Source: Purshia tridentata (taxonomy: Eukaryota > Streptophyta > Magnoliopsida > Rosales > Rosaceae). Taken from it: DNA of 64,000 nt. The position numbers were made by a program, and so were the translations under genes. Location: assembly GCA_003254885.1 (NCBI GenBank), contig QANT01008781.1, forward strand, positions 1 to 64,000, written 5' to 3'. Shown here piece after piece: positions 34,256-46,600 of the stretch (its first letter is position 1; each line of letters opens with the position of its first letter). Under the pieces are notes generated by a model. It had not been told where the DNA came from. It made no database searches and saw nothing but the letters and a program-made list of their open reading frames with translations.

Positions 34256-35112
34256 CCAAGCCATTGCTCAAACCAATTGAAATTGTCAAGGATGTTACAA
34301 AAAACTATGGGTTGGATATTGCGTACCACCAAGCATGGTATGGTAATGAGCTAGCTAAGAATGCAGTTCTTGGCGGTGATACCTTGCAGTATCAGCAAAT
34401 GAGGTGGTACGTTGATTGTTTGAAAAACCAATCCAAATTCGCATTGTATTCTAGAGTGTGATCAGTGCACTTCCCGTTTTAAGCAGTTGTTCATTGCATA
34501 TGGTGCTTGTATTGATGGCTTTCAATATTGTCGTCCACTCCTGTTTCTAGATGGTATATTTGTGAAGAATAAATACAAAGGCATTTTGCTCGCAGCTACT
34601 GGAAAAAAAGGAAAACAAGGTTAGCGGTCTCTTGTTTGCATTTGAGGATGAAATTAATGTAAGACTACAACTAATTAAACCCATTTCACTGTTTTTACAT
34701 GTAGGTTTTCACCCCCTAGTGTTCGCCATGGTAGATATTGAGAATGAGGCTAATTGGACCTAGGTTTTGGAAAATTGCACCACTGTTTATCCCCACAAGA
34801 CCACACCATAACTTTTATTTTTGACCATAACAAAGGGCTCCTTGAGTCTATTGGGAAGGGTTTTAATGGTCACCATCATGCATTTTGCTTACAACACCTG
34901 AAAGAGAACTTGAAGATTAAGTTACCTAGCCATGCTCGTCAATTCCGAGACTATATAGGCTTCATTTGCTCAACAAAAGTGCATATGCGTCAACCCTAGA
35001 GGTATTCGAGTTTAACTATGCACATTGTGGAATAACGGTGGTAAGAGGATACAAGACTTATTAAAAGCTTTGCCTAAGGAGAATTGGTCCAATGCCTTCT
35101 TCAGGGGACAGA
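34256..35112 (+). pseudogene. MuDR-like transposase, catalytic part (second piece)
   Basis: This continues the gene broken at 29783. 34261-34618 encodes IEIVKDVTKNYGLDIAYHQA, then CxQC-RFKQLFIAYGACIDGF and LLFLDGIFVKNKYKG, which holds the first catalytic aspartate. A GT-AG intron (34619-34704) follows. 34705-35112 encodes FHPLVFAMVDIENEANW, FIFDHNKGLLESIGKG with the second aspartate, the HAFCLQHLKENL motif, and ends near LPKENWSNAFFRGQRY at a GT. In-frame stops (34459, 34762) and frameshifts interrupt it. The third catalytic residue and C-terminus are not seen. Confidence 0.87.
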
Positions 35113-35249
35113 GGTATGAACTAATGATCTTATCTCACACACATTTTCTGGTGGGGGGGTTCTAAGTGTAACTTTTTGTTTGTTTGTGCATAAGTTATTA
35201 GTACATTCGTCCATAACTTATGCAGCCACTATTTGTTCATTCTTNGCGG
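35113..35249. other. Short unassigned stretch with an N
   Basis: Sequence after the MULE exon, perhaps its next intron. It contains a poly-G run and an unresolved base at 35245, so the junction with the following LTR is uncertain. Confidence 0.4.
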
Positions 35250-37517
35250 TAGTCCAACTACTATAAATAGTAAAATTAGATAATACGTTAGGGGGGAAAT
35301 TACAAGTTTCTACAGTCTACGGAATCCTCGACGCGTCTCCTGCTCGACCGCTCCACCGTAGTTACTTGGGGGAAATTTTAAAAGAAAACCAGAAGAGGTA
35401 AACGTGAGACAACCTAGTGAGTGGACAAAATAAAACAATTTTTACAATTAACCGAAAAATTTACATAAGGATCGCACAAACTTTGCATGAAAACCCCCAG
35501 TTTTTGAAATGGATTTAAAATGTTCGTTAACAAATCATTTGGACAAAACTAATAAAATACTTTGCGATTTCTCAATTTGAAAGAACGAAAATTTTATTAT
35601 GCATAACTCCAAGAATTTCCTCGCATAAACAAAATATTAAGATTTAAAACGAATATTCCGCTCGCTCCCAACTTCCCCGTATAGCCTGCCGTACATGCGC
35701 AGGGCCCATAGCCTGCCATACGCATGCAGGGCGATATCCTGCCGTACATGTGCAGAGCTGGAGTCTGTCATACACATGCAGGGCCAATATCCTGCCGTAC
35801 GTGCGCACAGGGCCGCCCCCAAAGGGCAAAGCATCCCGACACACGGCCCAAAGCCTATGTGTGTGCCGTGATGGGTCCCAAAGACCTATTAAAGCTGATC
35901 ATCTGAAGGGTACTGCAAAGGGTGGTTTGAAAATCCTTTTTCCCATAAAGCTCTTTTCGCCCATAAAAACATAAAAACTTTCTAATATTGTAAAATCATT
36001 ATAAAATCCCTTTTTCGATAACCAAACCCGAAATATTTCACGATACGAATAACCACATATGTTTACTTTAAGAAATCATAATGTTTCCAAGTACGTCAAA
36101 TCCATTTCCATACTCAAGAATCGAATAATATTTCTCGATTAATAAACTCAANGACTACGCAAAACATACGAAAATGAATTAAATTTAAAACTTGAGAACT
36201 TAAACAAAAATGAAGTCCACTCACAGTCAAGGAGTCTAGTCACGTTGCTCGGCTGGGTCGCCTTCACTCTCGGGTGTCGTCCCTATAAGAAAAAAAAATA
36301 CGTCATTAGTTCCTTCATTTAAAGTGTCCGTCTATGTCTAAAGTTTGGGGTTTCGCTAACCTAAGTCTTTTCTATACCACCCAAGTTAATAGCTCGTTTA
36401 ATAAAGTCTAAACTCCACGACAATTTCTAAATTCCACGACTAATGGGTCGGACTAACCTCAACCCCACACAAAGTGCCGTTTTCAACCCCAATTTCACCA
36501 TTTCCGCCTTTTCCTTCGAACCCATCATTCCACACCCCAAATTTGATTTCCAAATGATGGTAATTAGCTAAAATACCACTAATTTATATCAATTCCCCAA
36601 TTTCCGACATCTCAAGAGAATCCGAAATGGGTTCCAATTCCTAAATTCAATCTCTCACAATTTCTCCAAATTAAACTATCAAGCAATAAGGGAATGAAAG
36701 CTCACAAGAAGAGGAGAAAAACCCACCTAAAATCAAGGAGATTGGTGCCGGAATTTGGCCGGAATTGACGAACAAGTGGCGGCGGCTGGGTGCTTTTCCG
36801 GCATCGTCTCGCGTCGAGGGGAGCTGCTGGCTGTCGTGGGGAGCTCGAGGTGGCTGGCCGGCAGCTGGGGAGTGATCCTCGGCCAGTTCCGTCGCCTACC
36901 GTCGCCGGAGGTGGCTGGAGCTAGAAGCTCCAGTCGCGCACGCAGGGGAGAGAGATCGGGAGAGAGAAGAGAGAGGGAGGGGCTGGGGGCGTCGGGAGGT
37001 AGCTGGCCAGCGACTGGCGACGTCGCCGGCGGTCTAGGTGGCCGGAGATGGGCTGGGGGTGGCGCAAGGAAGAGAGGGAAGGAAGTCACGGGCTGAAGGG
37101 GGGTCTGCGCGAGAAATAAAGGGGAGAGAGAGAGAGAGAATTCCAGAATTTTCTGGAATTCTAAAAGTCATTTTGCCCAAAATTACAAGTTTGCCCCTCA
37201 CTTTGAACCTCCGTATTTCTCAAACCGTAGCTCCAAATGACGCATGCTACGTGTCTACGAATTCGTGGAGTCGAGCTCTACGTACTCATGTCCAAGTCAA
37301 CTCTAAACTCCAAGCAATTTAAAAAGTCAACTTTGAGCTCTTTTATCACGTCCATAACGTTTTAACCGTAACTCTAAATCACCCATGCCGCATGTCTATG
37401 AACTCGTGAGTTCGAGACCTTCCTAACGGACCCAAGGTCAAAGCTAAAATCTTATTAAATCCAAAAGTCAACGTTGGGCCCTATTATCATTTACTTAGGA
37501 AGGTACGGGTCGTTACA
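35250..37517 (-). mobile_element. Chromovirus LTR, minus orientation, left-truncated
   Basis: On the minus strand it opens TGTAACGACCCGTACCTTCC at 37517, nearly the same as the solo LTR at 7806. The ~28-bp minisatellite lies at 35680-35815 in inverse orientation, and GACGCGTCTCCTGCTCGACC near 35330 matches the inverse of 9630-9655. The last ~350 bp of the LTR are not recognisable at the left end. The frames at 36733-37322 overlap on opposite strands in the GC-rich leader. An N sits at 36152. Confidence 0.82.
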
Positions 37518-38170
37518 CTAATAGTATAAATTTATAATACTATGTAATAATATAGTATATACTATATACTATATAAGTATATAGTCAGTATATCACTATT
37601 AGTATATACCATTCCCTAAAGGCCCTAAACCCTATTGTATTAATGTATTTGTGTATTAATAAATGTTTAGGATATGATATATATTATATAATGTATACTA
37701 TAGAGGTATATACTATATACTATAACTATAACTATAACCTAACCCTCCTAAGGTTTAGGTCCTTAGGATATGGTATATCATATATTATATATAATAGTCT
37801 AATACTATAAGTTTATAACCTTATAATTATGATAATATAAAGGTTTAGGTTATTTTTAAATACTTTTTATATGAAAATGTAGTATATAAATGAAAACACA
37901 TATAAACTATTATAAATTTATAACTATATAAGTGTATACTATATACTATATACTAGAAAAAATATTACATTATGTAATAAAAAGTCCAAACCTCAAACCC
38001 CAAAATACCCTAAACCTTAACAATTAATAAAACATATTACATTATTTAATTATTATATTTACAATATAGTAATATAATTATGTAATAAAAAGTCTAAACC
38101 CAAAACATATCCCATTTTAATATTTGATGGGGTCCATTAGTAAAAAAAGGCCCAAAATACCAAAAAAAAA
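37518..38170. repeat. AT-rich sequence with TATACTATATACTA repeats
   Basis: Low-complexity sequence with many partly palindromic TATAGTATATACTATA motifs and scattered CCCTAAA/CCTAAACC words. No gene seen. Confidence 0.6.
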
Positions 38171-38357
38171 AACCTAAAAAAAGGCCCAACTAGAGTTTCG
38201 GTTCGGGCCCAAGCCGGACCGGTTCAGACCGAAAATTCGGTCTACCGGAATGTCGGTCTCGATCCCGGTCTTCTATTAGGCCTACCGAAAAGGTCCGGTC
38301 CAATCTTCTGGTTAGTGCATTTCGGTCCGGTCCGGTCCGGTCTCCCACCCCTAATTT
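38171..38357 (-). mobile_element. Terminal region of a hAT-like element
   Basis: The right end is GGTCCGGTCCGGTCTCCCAC then CCCTAAT; on the minus strand this is TAGGGGTGGGAGACCGG, the form of plant hAT terminal repeats. GGTC/CCGG words recur up to 38190. I could not find the other terminus, so the extent is unknown. Confidence 0.4.
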
Positions 38358-38589
38358 TCATAGATTCGGGGTGGGCTTTGATGTTAAAGAAATATAAATA
38401 CCTTTTTCATTTATATAGCCTTATTAATATAAGAAATATATATTTGAAATCCTTTGAGATCTGCAAGAGAAAGGCTGAAGATCATTAACTTTGATATAAT
38501 ATAGTTTACACTCAAAAGTCCACGAAAGTCTATCATTTAATGAATTCTTTATATTTCAATGACTTTTTGAATACCATATAATTTTTAGA

Positions 38590-39480
38590 GTTTTTAATTT
38601 AAACCCCTAACTACCAAAAAACTTTTCCTAAACCCCCACCCATCTAGAAACTCTCCTAAAATTTCATAAAACTTACAATATTTTTTTAACCTTCTAATGC
38701 GCTCTAATTCGCACGCTGACGTGGACTTACGCACTCTTATGCCGGCTGACGCATTCTAACCACGCGCTTAGTGTAACTGTATTTTAAAAAACAATTATAC
38801 TAAAAATAAATTTCAGAAATACAATTACACTAAAAAATAGCTACATCAATATTTTTCAACATAAAAAAACAATAATTATATCATTACTTGACAAAATGAA
38901 AAAATAAATCATTTAGTTCACTAAAAACTAAATTCAATTTCACAAAACATAATTTTACTCAAAACAGTTTCACTAAAAATTGAATTCACTTTCACAGTTT
39001 CAGTTAATTAAAAAAATGGTATTAAAATAAACTGAACTTTTGAAATTCAGTTCCAATGTAACTGTTTTTCTAAAATTCTGTTCTAGTTGTAGTGTAACTG
39101 TATTTTTGACATACAGTTACACTGGGCGTGCATCAAAATGCGGTAGAGCATGTTACAACACATCAGAACCCATTAGAAAGGTGAAAAAGATATTATAACT
39201 TTTAGGAGGTTTTGGAAGAGTTTATAGATGAGTGGAGGTTTAATAAAAAAATTAAGATTTTAAAATTACAGACTAAAATAAAAAAATAAAAAAAGTTAAA
39301 AAATGGAATTTTTGAAATAAAAAATAAAATTTTATTGTAATTAAAACAAATATACACGAATTTCTAAAAAAGAAAAAGTCAACTTTAGATGGTTGTAGGT
39401 TGACTAGGGTTTTTGGAAAATGTTAAGTATATAATTGGGGGTTTTAGGAGAGTTTAATTTTGGGTGGAAGTTGTTCAGGA
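38590..39480. mobile_element. Fold-back (inverted-repeat) element
   Basis: The left arm (38600-38700: AACCCCCACCCATCTAGAAA, CTCTCCTAAAATTTCATAAA) is the inverse of 39170-39270 (TTTTAGGAGGTTTTGGAAGA, GATGAGTGGAGGTTTAAT). A further degenerate arm lies at 39420-39470. Inside, AGTGTAACTGTATTT occurs at 38769 and in inverted pairs near 39085-39122. No coding sequence. The structure suits a MITE or fold-back transposon; the family is unknown. Confidence 0.6.
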
Positions 39481-40322
39481 TAATTGCCACGTGCTTTAAT
39501 GTCATTGGCTTACAAGAAGACATATGACTTTCATTAGTTAAGTTGGTTAGGCTTGCTGTTAGTTAGTTTCAGAGCTTAGTTAGGCTTGTATTCATTGTGA
39601 GCTATAAAGGCTGATGTACCTCATCATTTTGTAACTCAACCTAATCAATATCAAAGATTGCTCTGCTTCATTTTCCTTCGTCTACTAGTCATTCTTGCTT
39701 ATTAGTTAATCTGTGATCATAGTATCAGAGCAAGTTATCCATGTGATGTGCCCAAACGAGCCACATGTGCTCCCACGTCACCCAATATAAATTGTCCACG
39801 TGTTTGGCTTAAAATGATGCCACACGTGCGGGGGCGTGTTAAGAGATATCCCACATTGAAGATGTGAGGGCCTTGCTAGTAATTTATAAGGGTTTGGGCT
39901 ACTCCTCTCATTGCCAATTGGTTTTGAGATGGATGCCTAGATTTCTTCATGTTGGATTATGTCTCTACCAATGAGAACACAGCTGATATTCTCACAAAAG
40001 GTTTACACAGTCCTTTACACCATTTACATTGTTGCAACCTCAGGCTTGGCACCAAGCCAGAGGTTGAGGGGGGATGTTCAGGATAATTGCCATGTGCTTT
40101 AATGTCATTGGCTTACAAGAAGACATATGGCTTTCATTAGTTAAGTTGGTTAGGCTTGCTGTTAGTTAGTTTCAGAGCTTAGTTAGGCTCGTATTCATTG
40201 TGAGCTATAAAGGCTGATGTACCTCATCATTTTGTAACTCAACCTGATCAATATCAAAGATTGCTCTGCTTCATTTTTCTTCGTCTACTAGTCATTCTTG
40301 CTTATTAGTTAATCTGTGATCA
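39472..40322 (+). mobile_element. 851-bp miniature copia element (TRIM-like) with both LTRs
   Basis: Two 248-bp LTRs (39472-39719 and 40075-40322) start TGTTCAGGATAATTGCC and end CTGTGATCA. They differ at about five positions (~2%). GAAGT flanks the whole element (39467-39471, 40323-40327). The primer site reads TAGTATCAGAGC after LTR 1, and the polypurine tract GAGGGGGGA precedes LTR 2. The 355-bp interior ends with codons for NENTADILTKGL, the last residues of copia RNase H, so it is a deletion derivative of a full copia element. It cannot move without help in trans. Confidence 0.95.
39720..39732 (+). other. Primer-binding site of the miniature copia element
   Basis: TAGTATCAGAGC is one base away from the canonical initiator tRNA-Met site TGGTATCAGAGC and directly follows LTR 1. 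Confidence 0.8.
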
Positions 40323-40327
40323 GAAGT

Positions 40328-40915
40328 TATGGGGGAATCAATCTCTAACAAGAGTGTTTATAAATATTTACATTAATTTTTATAGACTTTTTAAACGTTT
40401 TAATTGAATACCACTAGACTTTTATAAACTCTTTAAAAGTCTTGATTGAATATCATATGACTTTTCAATTCTACCAAAGTGCATTAAAATCCTAATTGAA
40501 TATACTCTCCTAAGTTTATAATAAGAGTTTTGGAAGAGATTAATTTTTCAGATAATTATTAAAACACTCACTTTGGGCTATCATGTTCCTATATAATTCA
40601 CATTTTTTATTGAATTTGTAGCAAGTTCACTTGATTTTTATCAAGCCCACACTTTATCCCTACCTGTCTACATTCTAACTTCTTTTATCTTTCTTCGTCT
40701 CTCTCCATATCTCACTGCCAGTCATTCTCTCATTGTCTCTGCCTACACCCACAAGAACTAAGCCTCTTCTCCGGCCAGCATCTCTTCTCTGCTCAGATAT
40801 GCTTCCTTCGACCACCCGCATCTCTTCTTTGCTGGGATTTGTTCTCTTCTTTGCTCGAGTCTCTTCTCTTGGCTTCTAGATCTGTGTGTGTTTTTCCCTT
40901 CTTGAGGAATTACTT
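40328..40915. other. Intergenic, unassigned
   Basis: AT-rich sequence, then a pyrimidine-rich stretch (40680-40860) rich in TCTTCTCT. No credible gene; the short frame at 40839-41048 lies mostly in the tandem repeat that follows. Confidence 0.5.
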
Positions 40916-41513
40916 CTTTTTTTTTGCCTTTACAACTTCCTCCTCCGGTTGGGATGACTTCTCAGACTCCCTATCCACCCGTTGTTCTTTGCCATCCTCC
41001 ATTTCTAATAATGTCCTCAAATCTGGTACATGGAAGCAAATGGCTTGAAATGGCATGAAGGTGAGGAAGAGGAAGGAGATCTCATCATGTGGTGGTTGTA
41101 AGAACCTTTTCATATTTCAAATTGATCCTGTTGACTTTCTAATATGTTTGCAATTGTTGACACGCACTAAAAAGCCAATTTATAGTGGGTTGTGTTATTG
41201 ATGTTCCATAAATTTTTTTTTTTTTTGCCTTTACAACTTCCTCCTCCGGTTGGGATGACTTCTCAGACTCTCTATCCACCCGTTGTTCTTTGCCATCCTC
41301 CATTTCTAATAATGTCCTCAAACCTGGTACCTGGAAGCAAATGGCTTGAAATGGAATCAAGGTGAGGAAGAGGAAGGAGATCTCATCATGTGGTGGTTGT
41401 AAGAACCTTTTTCATATTTCAAGTTGATCCTGTTGACTTTCTAATATGTTTGCAGTTGTTGACAGGTACTAAAAAGCAAATTTATAGTGGGTTGTGTTAT
41501 TGATGTTCCATAA
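40916..41513. repeat. Direct tandem duplication, period ~301 bp
   Basis: The block running from a T tract and GCCTTTACAACTTCC to GTTATTGATGTTCCATAA occurs twice with few differences. The minus-strand frames here (encoding SEKSSQPEEEVVKAKKKK) appear twice only because of the duplication and match no family I know. Confidence 0.92.
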
Positions 41514-42607
41514 CCCACATCAATGACATCTTGGCCTTGATTTGGGAGCGTAAGAGACATTGCTTTGCTTTCATTATTGTGGTCTTTTTTCCACTTGTAT
41601 TTGATTATATTGATTTGTGTTCAATTTGTAATGAATTTGTTAGTGGGCAAAATTAATATTTTTACTACACGAACAGAGCGCCACGTGGACAGTTTAGTCA
41701 AATTGAGTCTACTAACCAATTGGAGTCCAGCTCAACCATGTGCCATGTCACCACCATCACTATCGATCATCGCATTAGAAAGTGATCCATCGTGGGTCCA
41801 ATCAAGTCCCATCACCAATTTCAAGAGGGCCAACAACACGCCAGTGACGTCACTCCGATTGGATTGAAGTGGGACGGGTCGATCCGATCATGTATGCTCG
41901 TGAATAATCACACTTGGTCAAGATAATCATGTCCAGTCATATTGGATCAGATCTCTCTTATCTCCGGGTCACTTCCTCAGTCAAGCCTGTGCACCATCCT
42001 TAGACGCACTCAAGTGGGAACTGCTAATTTCTCACCTATTTATGACATTAGCCACTTGGATTAGACTTAACCAGTCCATCACTACCCAAAGCCATGCTTG
42101 CATTAAATGCAATGTGACTAGGTAGGTGGACAAGATACAGACTTGACAAACCTACATGGCACCATCTCAACCCTTCATCAGTATGCATGTATACTTTTCC
42201 CTACCTACAAATTCAAAGCTCTTTCTAGATGAAAAGGGTTCACAACTTGAGAACTTCATAACGAAGAAACCCTATTGAGGCTGAAAAGGAAGAACCAAAG
42301 AGATAATCCATTGATCTCTTTGCTTCTATCCACTTCCATTCCCATCTAATTACCCTCACCAAAACACTTAACTGATTTGATCGTTAGAGGTTAGTTGGCT
42401 GGTACTACACTAGTACCATTTCTTTGCTCTGTTATGTGTAGGAGATCACCTCCCTACGTAGTGGCTGTTTTCTCCATATCCATCAAGCTTCAAGAACATC
42501 ATCCAGGTCATCATCCAGTCAGAAAGAGCCAGGCTTTCACATTATCCTATCTAACCACATCATCTTATCTAAGTTGGTGTCCAAAATTACCAAAATATGC
42601 ATCAACA
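41514..42607 (+). mobile_element. Possible LTR ending CATCAACA
   Basis: It ends CCAAAATATGCATCAACA at 42607, resembling the LTR-like end at 5348. Short imperfect polypyrimidine and GAAACCC leader motifs lie near 42240-42290. I could not find the start or a target duplication. Confidence 0.35.
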
Positions 42608-43690
42608 TAATTGTATTGACCGAAAAAAAAAACAATTTTGTCTAATATTAATTCATTTTCTCACCTTCCAAGTTTATTATAGTTCACAAATGGTTTTTTG
42701 ACAATGGTGATTGTCATTGTTAGAGAATAACAATAAATTAAGATAATAAAAATAAGGTGGTTACAATCAAAAAGTAACAAGAAGGTGATCATTACTGTCT
42801 AAAAGTAACAATTCTTTAGATATGAAAAAAAAAAAACTTTTATGTTAATTTTTGATGTGATTATACACAAAAAAAATGTAAAATTTGTATAAGTGGCTTT
42901 ATTTTTTTATTTTTACAATTCTCCAAAGTACTGTAGTGCGCTACAATAACACCGTTACTATAACACTAGGATTTTAAAAAGTAGACAGGCAAAGTTATGT
43001 GCTTCCTCTTTTAGGTTTAATGAATAGTAAAAGTATCCAAATCGGCTTATTAAACAAAATCTCCTAATTTTTTAAGAAAATCTAGCTCAAAATTAAGGGT
43101 TAATAAATATTAATAAAAAAATAATTAATTAAATTAAACTAAAAAAATAACATTTTCAAAGACTCCCGTGAATAGCGGCTTCGTTGCTCCTTCCATGTAT
43201 GACAAGAGTCACAACTCACAAGACAAATCCACAAAAGTCATCTCCGCACCATCTCCAATCCCAAATATCTACTAGGAACTCATATTTTAACATTCTACAA
43301 ACAAATCAGATTCTGCCACGCCATGAAAAGTATGAAAAGTATATTGCAAATCACCTCACTGGATCCCCACCCTCCACACCGAACGAACCGGATCAAGCTT
43401 TTCTTCAACTTTCCGAATCAGACCCCACACATGACACCCAAGCAACACGCTAATACGTACAGTAGGCGCACTGCGCCACCATTCGCGGCCTTTCTTCTCT
43501 TCACGTAAGCCTTGCTAACTTACGCACATCATCACGCACACTACTGTTACATTTATCCCCAAAACCACCACCAGAACAACCACCTTCACCGATCTACTCT
43601 AGCTGTCCGAAACCCTTTTGAAAAATTCAATCCAACCAAATCTTAATACATTTTTTTTGTGCTGGATTTTCATTTTCATGCACGTCAAAA
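42608..43690. other. Upstream region of the polygalacturonase gene
   Basis: AT-rich to 43160, then less AT-rich with many CACA/CCAC words up to the ATG at 43691. I see no clear TATA box. Short frames at 43184-43508 have no domain and probably lie in the promoter or leader. Confidence 0.5.
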
Positions 43691-46600
43691 ATGGATTCAG
43701 AAAAACCCATCTTGGGTAACGCCATCGTCAGGCTCAGGTGGCCGTCGCTGCTCGTTCTCTTCACGATCATGTTGGTTCTCTCCTATCAAATTTCAACGAT
43801 GGCGGGTTTTCCTAGATGGGTCGGGTCGGTTCGGCAAGGCGGAGGATCCGAACCTGGTTTGAAAGAACCGAGGAGCTGTTTCGGGTTCTTTGGGGACGTG
43901 CCGAGGAGGAGGGTGGTCAAGTCGATCAAAGATTTCGGAGGGGTTGGTGACGGAACGACGTCCAACACCGAAGCGTTTCGGAGGGCGGTACTGCACATGC
44001 AGCGTTTCGGGGACACTGGTGGGTCCCAGTTGAATGTCCCCAGGGGAAGATGGTTGACGGGTAGTTTTAACCTCACCAGTAATTTCACGCTTTTTCTGCA
44101 AGAGGGCGCTGTAATTCTTGGCTCCCAGGTAAAATACTCCTAATTTTGTATTTTTTGCTTGAAAAGGGATTAATTTTGCTGATTAATTAAGTTCGAAGTT
44201 TTAGGAAATAATTTTTTATTACTTTTTTTTAATCGTTTAGTGAAAACTATTGTAAGAAATGTATGGGAATGTCAATGGTTAGACAATTTGTGGGGCCGGG
44301 CCCGTCGGGGTAAAATGAAGAGTAACTTTTCTTTTCTTTCTTTGTTCCATTTATATTTTAAATTCTGATAGAAAAATTCGATGCTACATGAAAATGGCAA
44401 AAAAAAAATAGTAATGCTACATTTATAATAATTTTATATCAGAATTTTATAATATCTACGTGCTAATTTACATAGTATTCGTACATTATATACTAAAAAA
44501 TAAAAAATTAAAAAATCATGTCAGTTAAATAATGACACATAAAATGATATAATAATGTATAAGTAAAATATAATTAAAAACAAAAAAAAAATAAAAAACA
44601 GTATGTTATTATTAAAAGATGAAAATTTTAAAATTACTACCTTCAATAAAAATTAGTGAGTGTATAAAAAGAAAAACTAATTTCTTAGCTGTTTTCTCTT
44701 CTTTTCTGGTAAGAATGCTTTTGGTACTCATTAGGGCGGTCACGGTTATCATGCTGATACTTCCTTTTGAAGCAATTTCTATTACAAATAGAATAAGAAA
44801 GATCACGTGTCCAGCTAAAAGGTCCCCCACTCAATAAAGTTCATTGACATGATTCTCTGTATATTTATATTTAATATATTGCATGTGCTGCACTTTCTTT
44901 TGTCACTGTATTAGTTTTATTCTTTTGGGACTTTCTTTTGGAAGTGTTTGTGTAAAAATTGTTTTTGTTCTGTAGTGTTTTTGCCCCTTTTAATTAGAAG
45001 CACATGAGTTTTTTTTTTTTTGTTTATGAATGAACTTAAAAGCACTATATGGAAAAGTACCTAATATATGAGAAAGAAACCACTTATCTGAAAGTACTTT
45101 TCCATGAAGTACTAACAAATGCTTTTATATACCCCAACACATGTTTAGCTATTTCTACTAAAACCGTTTTTGAGTATCTGAAAGGGTTTTAGCAATTTTT
45201 AAAACACTCCAAAATATGCCCTTAGTATTATGGTAAATCAAATACACTCTCACCAGTTCCATTTTATTTTGTTTTAAGTTTGGTATGTGTTTTCTATTAC
45301 TTGATTGAGTCAATATGTTGTCTGTTGATCTTAACAACAATGGTTTCAAGTGAAGAGCAATTTGTGTGTTTTATCATTTCTAATTTGTAATGATGAACAC
45401 TAACGGTTCCAGGCGCTCTGTGTCAATCAAATAGAATGCAGGGGTCACTGATCATTTTTCCATTTCATTACCTTTGATCATATCTTACTTTCTTAACCCC
45501 TAATAAATACAATTTAATTTTGAAGTGTTTGCTTAATCAGGTTGATGTTTATCTTTTTTATTCATAGGACCCAAAGCAATGGCCTGTTATTGCGCCATTG
45601 CCTTCTTATGGAAGAGGGAGAGAGAGGTTAGGAGGAAGACATATAAGCCTTATTCATGGTGATGGCCTCACAAATGTTGTCATTACAGGTACGTACCAAA
45701 AACTTAGCATTTTTTTCCTTTCTTTGTTTTCCCTTTTAAGTAATTCTTAGCCCAAGACTTAAAATGAAAATGAAGTTGTGAATTGTGGGTGTCAATGTAG
45801 GTGCATGCCTCTGAATGTAATGAATGCTCAACCAGAATATTTTATATTCTTTGAATGTGAGTTAAACAATGGCCTCTCCATGCCCCTAATGTAGCAGATT
45901 GCATTGTGTTGGCGGAGTCCACATTCATTAGAATTGGCCAAGTAGTGCCACCATCCTCTAGTGAATTATTAGTTTTGGTGAACATGCAAAACTAATTATC
46001 TAGGTGGTATTAGTATTATGCTTCAGTAGGTGGTACTGAAATATTGTCATAATAGCAACAAAGTGACAGTTTGTATCCATCCATTATTTTAGTTTAATTT
46101 GTTTGGTGCCATTATTAATTCATATGCCGTTGAAAAGGAAAAATTATTGGGTATAACCGATATACCACCATGTGGTGTTACCAATCCAACGTGTAAGTGT
46201 ATTATTGGATGACATATTTATATGTGTAAGGTATAGTATTAATAACGTTCAAGTATTTGGGGCTTTTTTCAGGTGAGAATGGGACAATTGATGGCCAAGG
46301 GAAAATGTGGTGGGAACTATGGTGGAACAGAACACTGGAGCATACCAGAGGTCACCTCCTTGAAGTAATGAACTCTCACAACGTTCTCATTTCTAACCTC
46401 ACCTTCCTCAATTCTCCTTTTTGGACCATTCATCCTGTTTATTGCAGGTCCGACACCCCCTCCCTTTTTCCCACTACATTATTTATGTTTCTTTTGTATG
46501 CGTACGTTTGCACATTACTTGTTCAAGTTACTTGTTATCCATATTTGATGAGTGAATGAGATTTCATAGTATATATTCAGGACCAGAAAATTAGGACTTA

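Noticed and set aside
37618-37760. Interstitial telomere repeat (CCCTAAA words)
   Set aside because: Only isolated words in an AT-rich stretch, no tandem array.
40910-41360. Two nearly identical minus-strand lysine/glutamate-rich proteins
   Set aside because: They arise from the 301-bp tandem duplication; no homologue is known to me and the frame includes a poly-T tract read as lysines.
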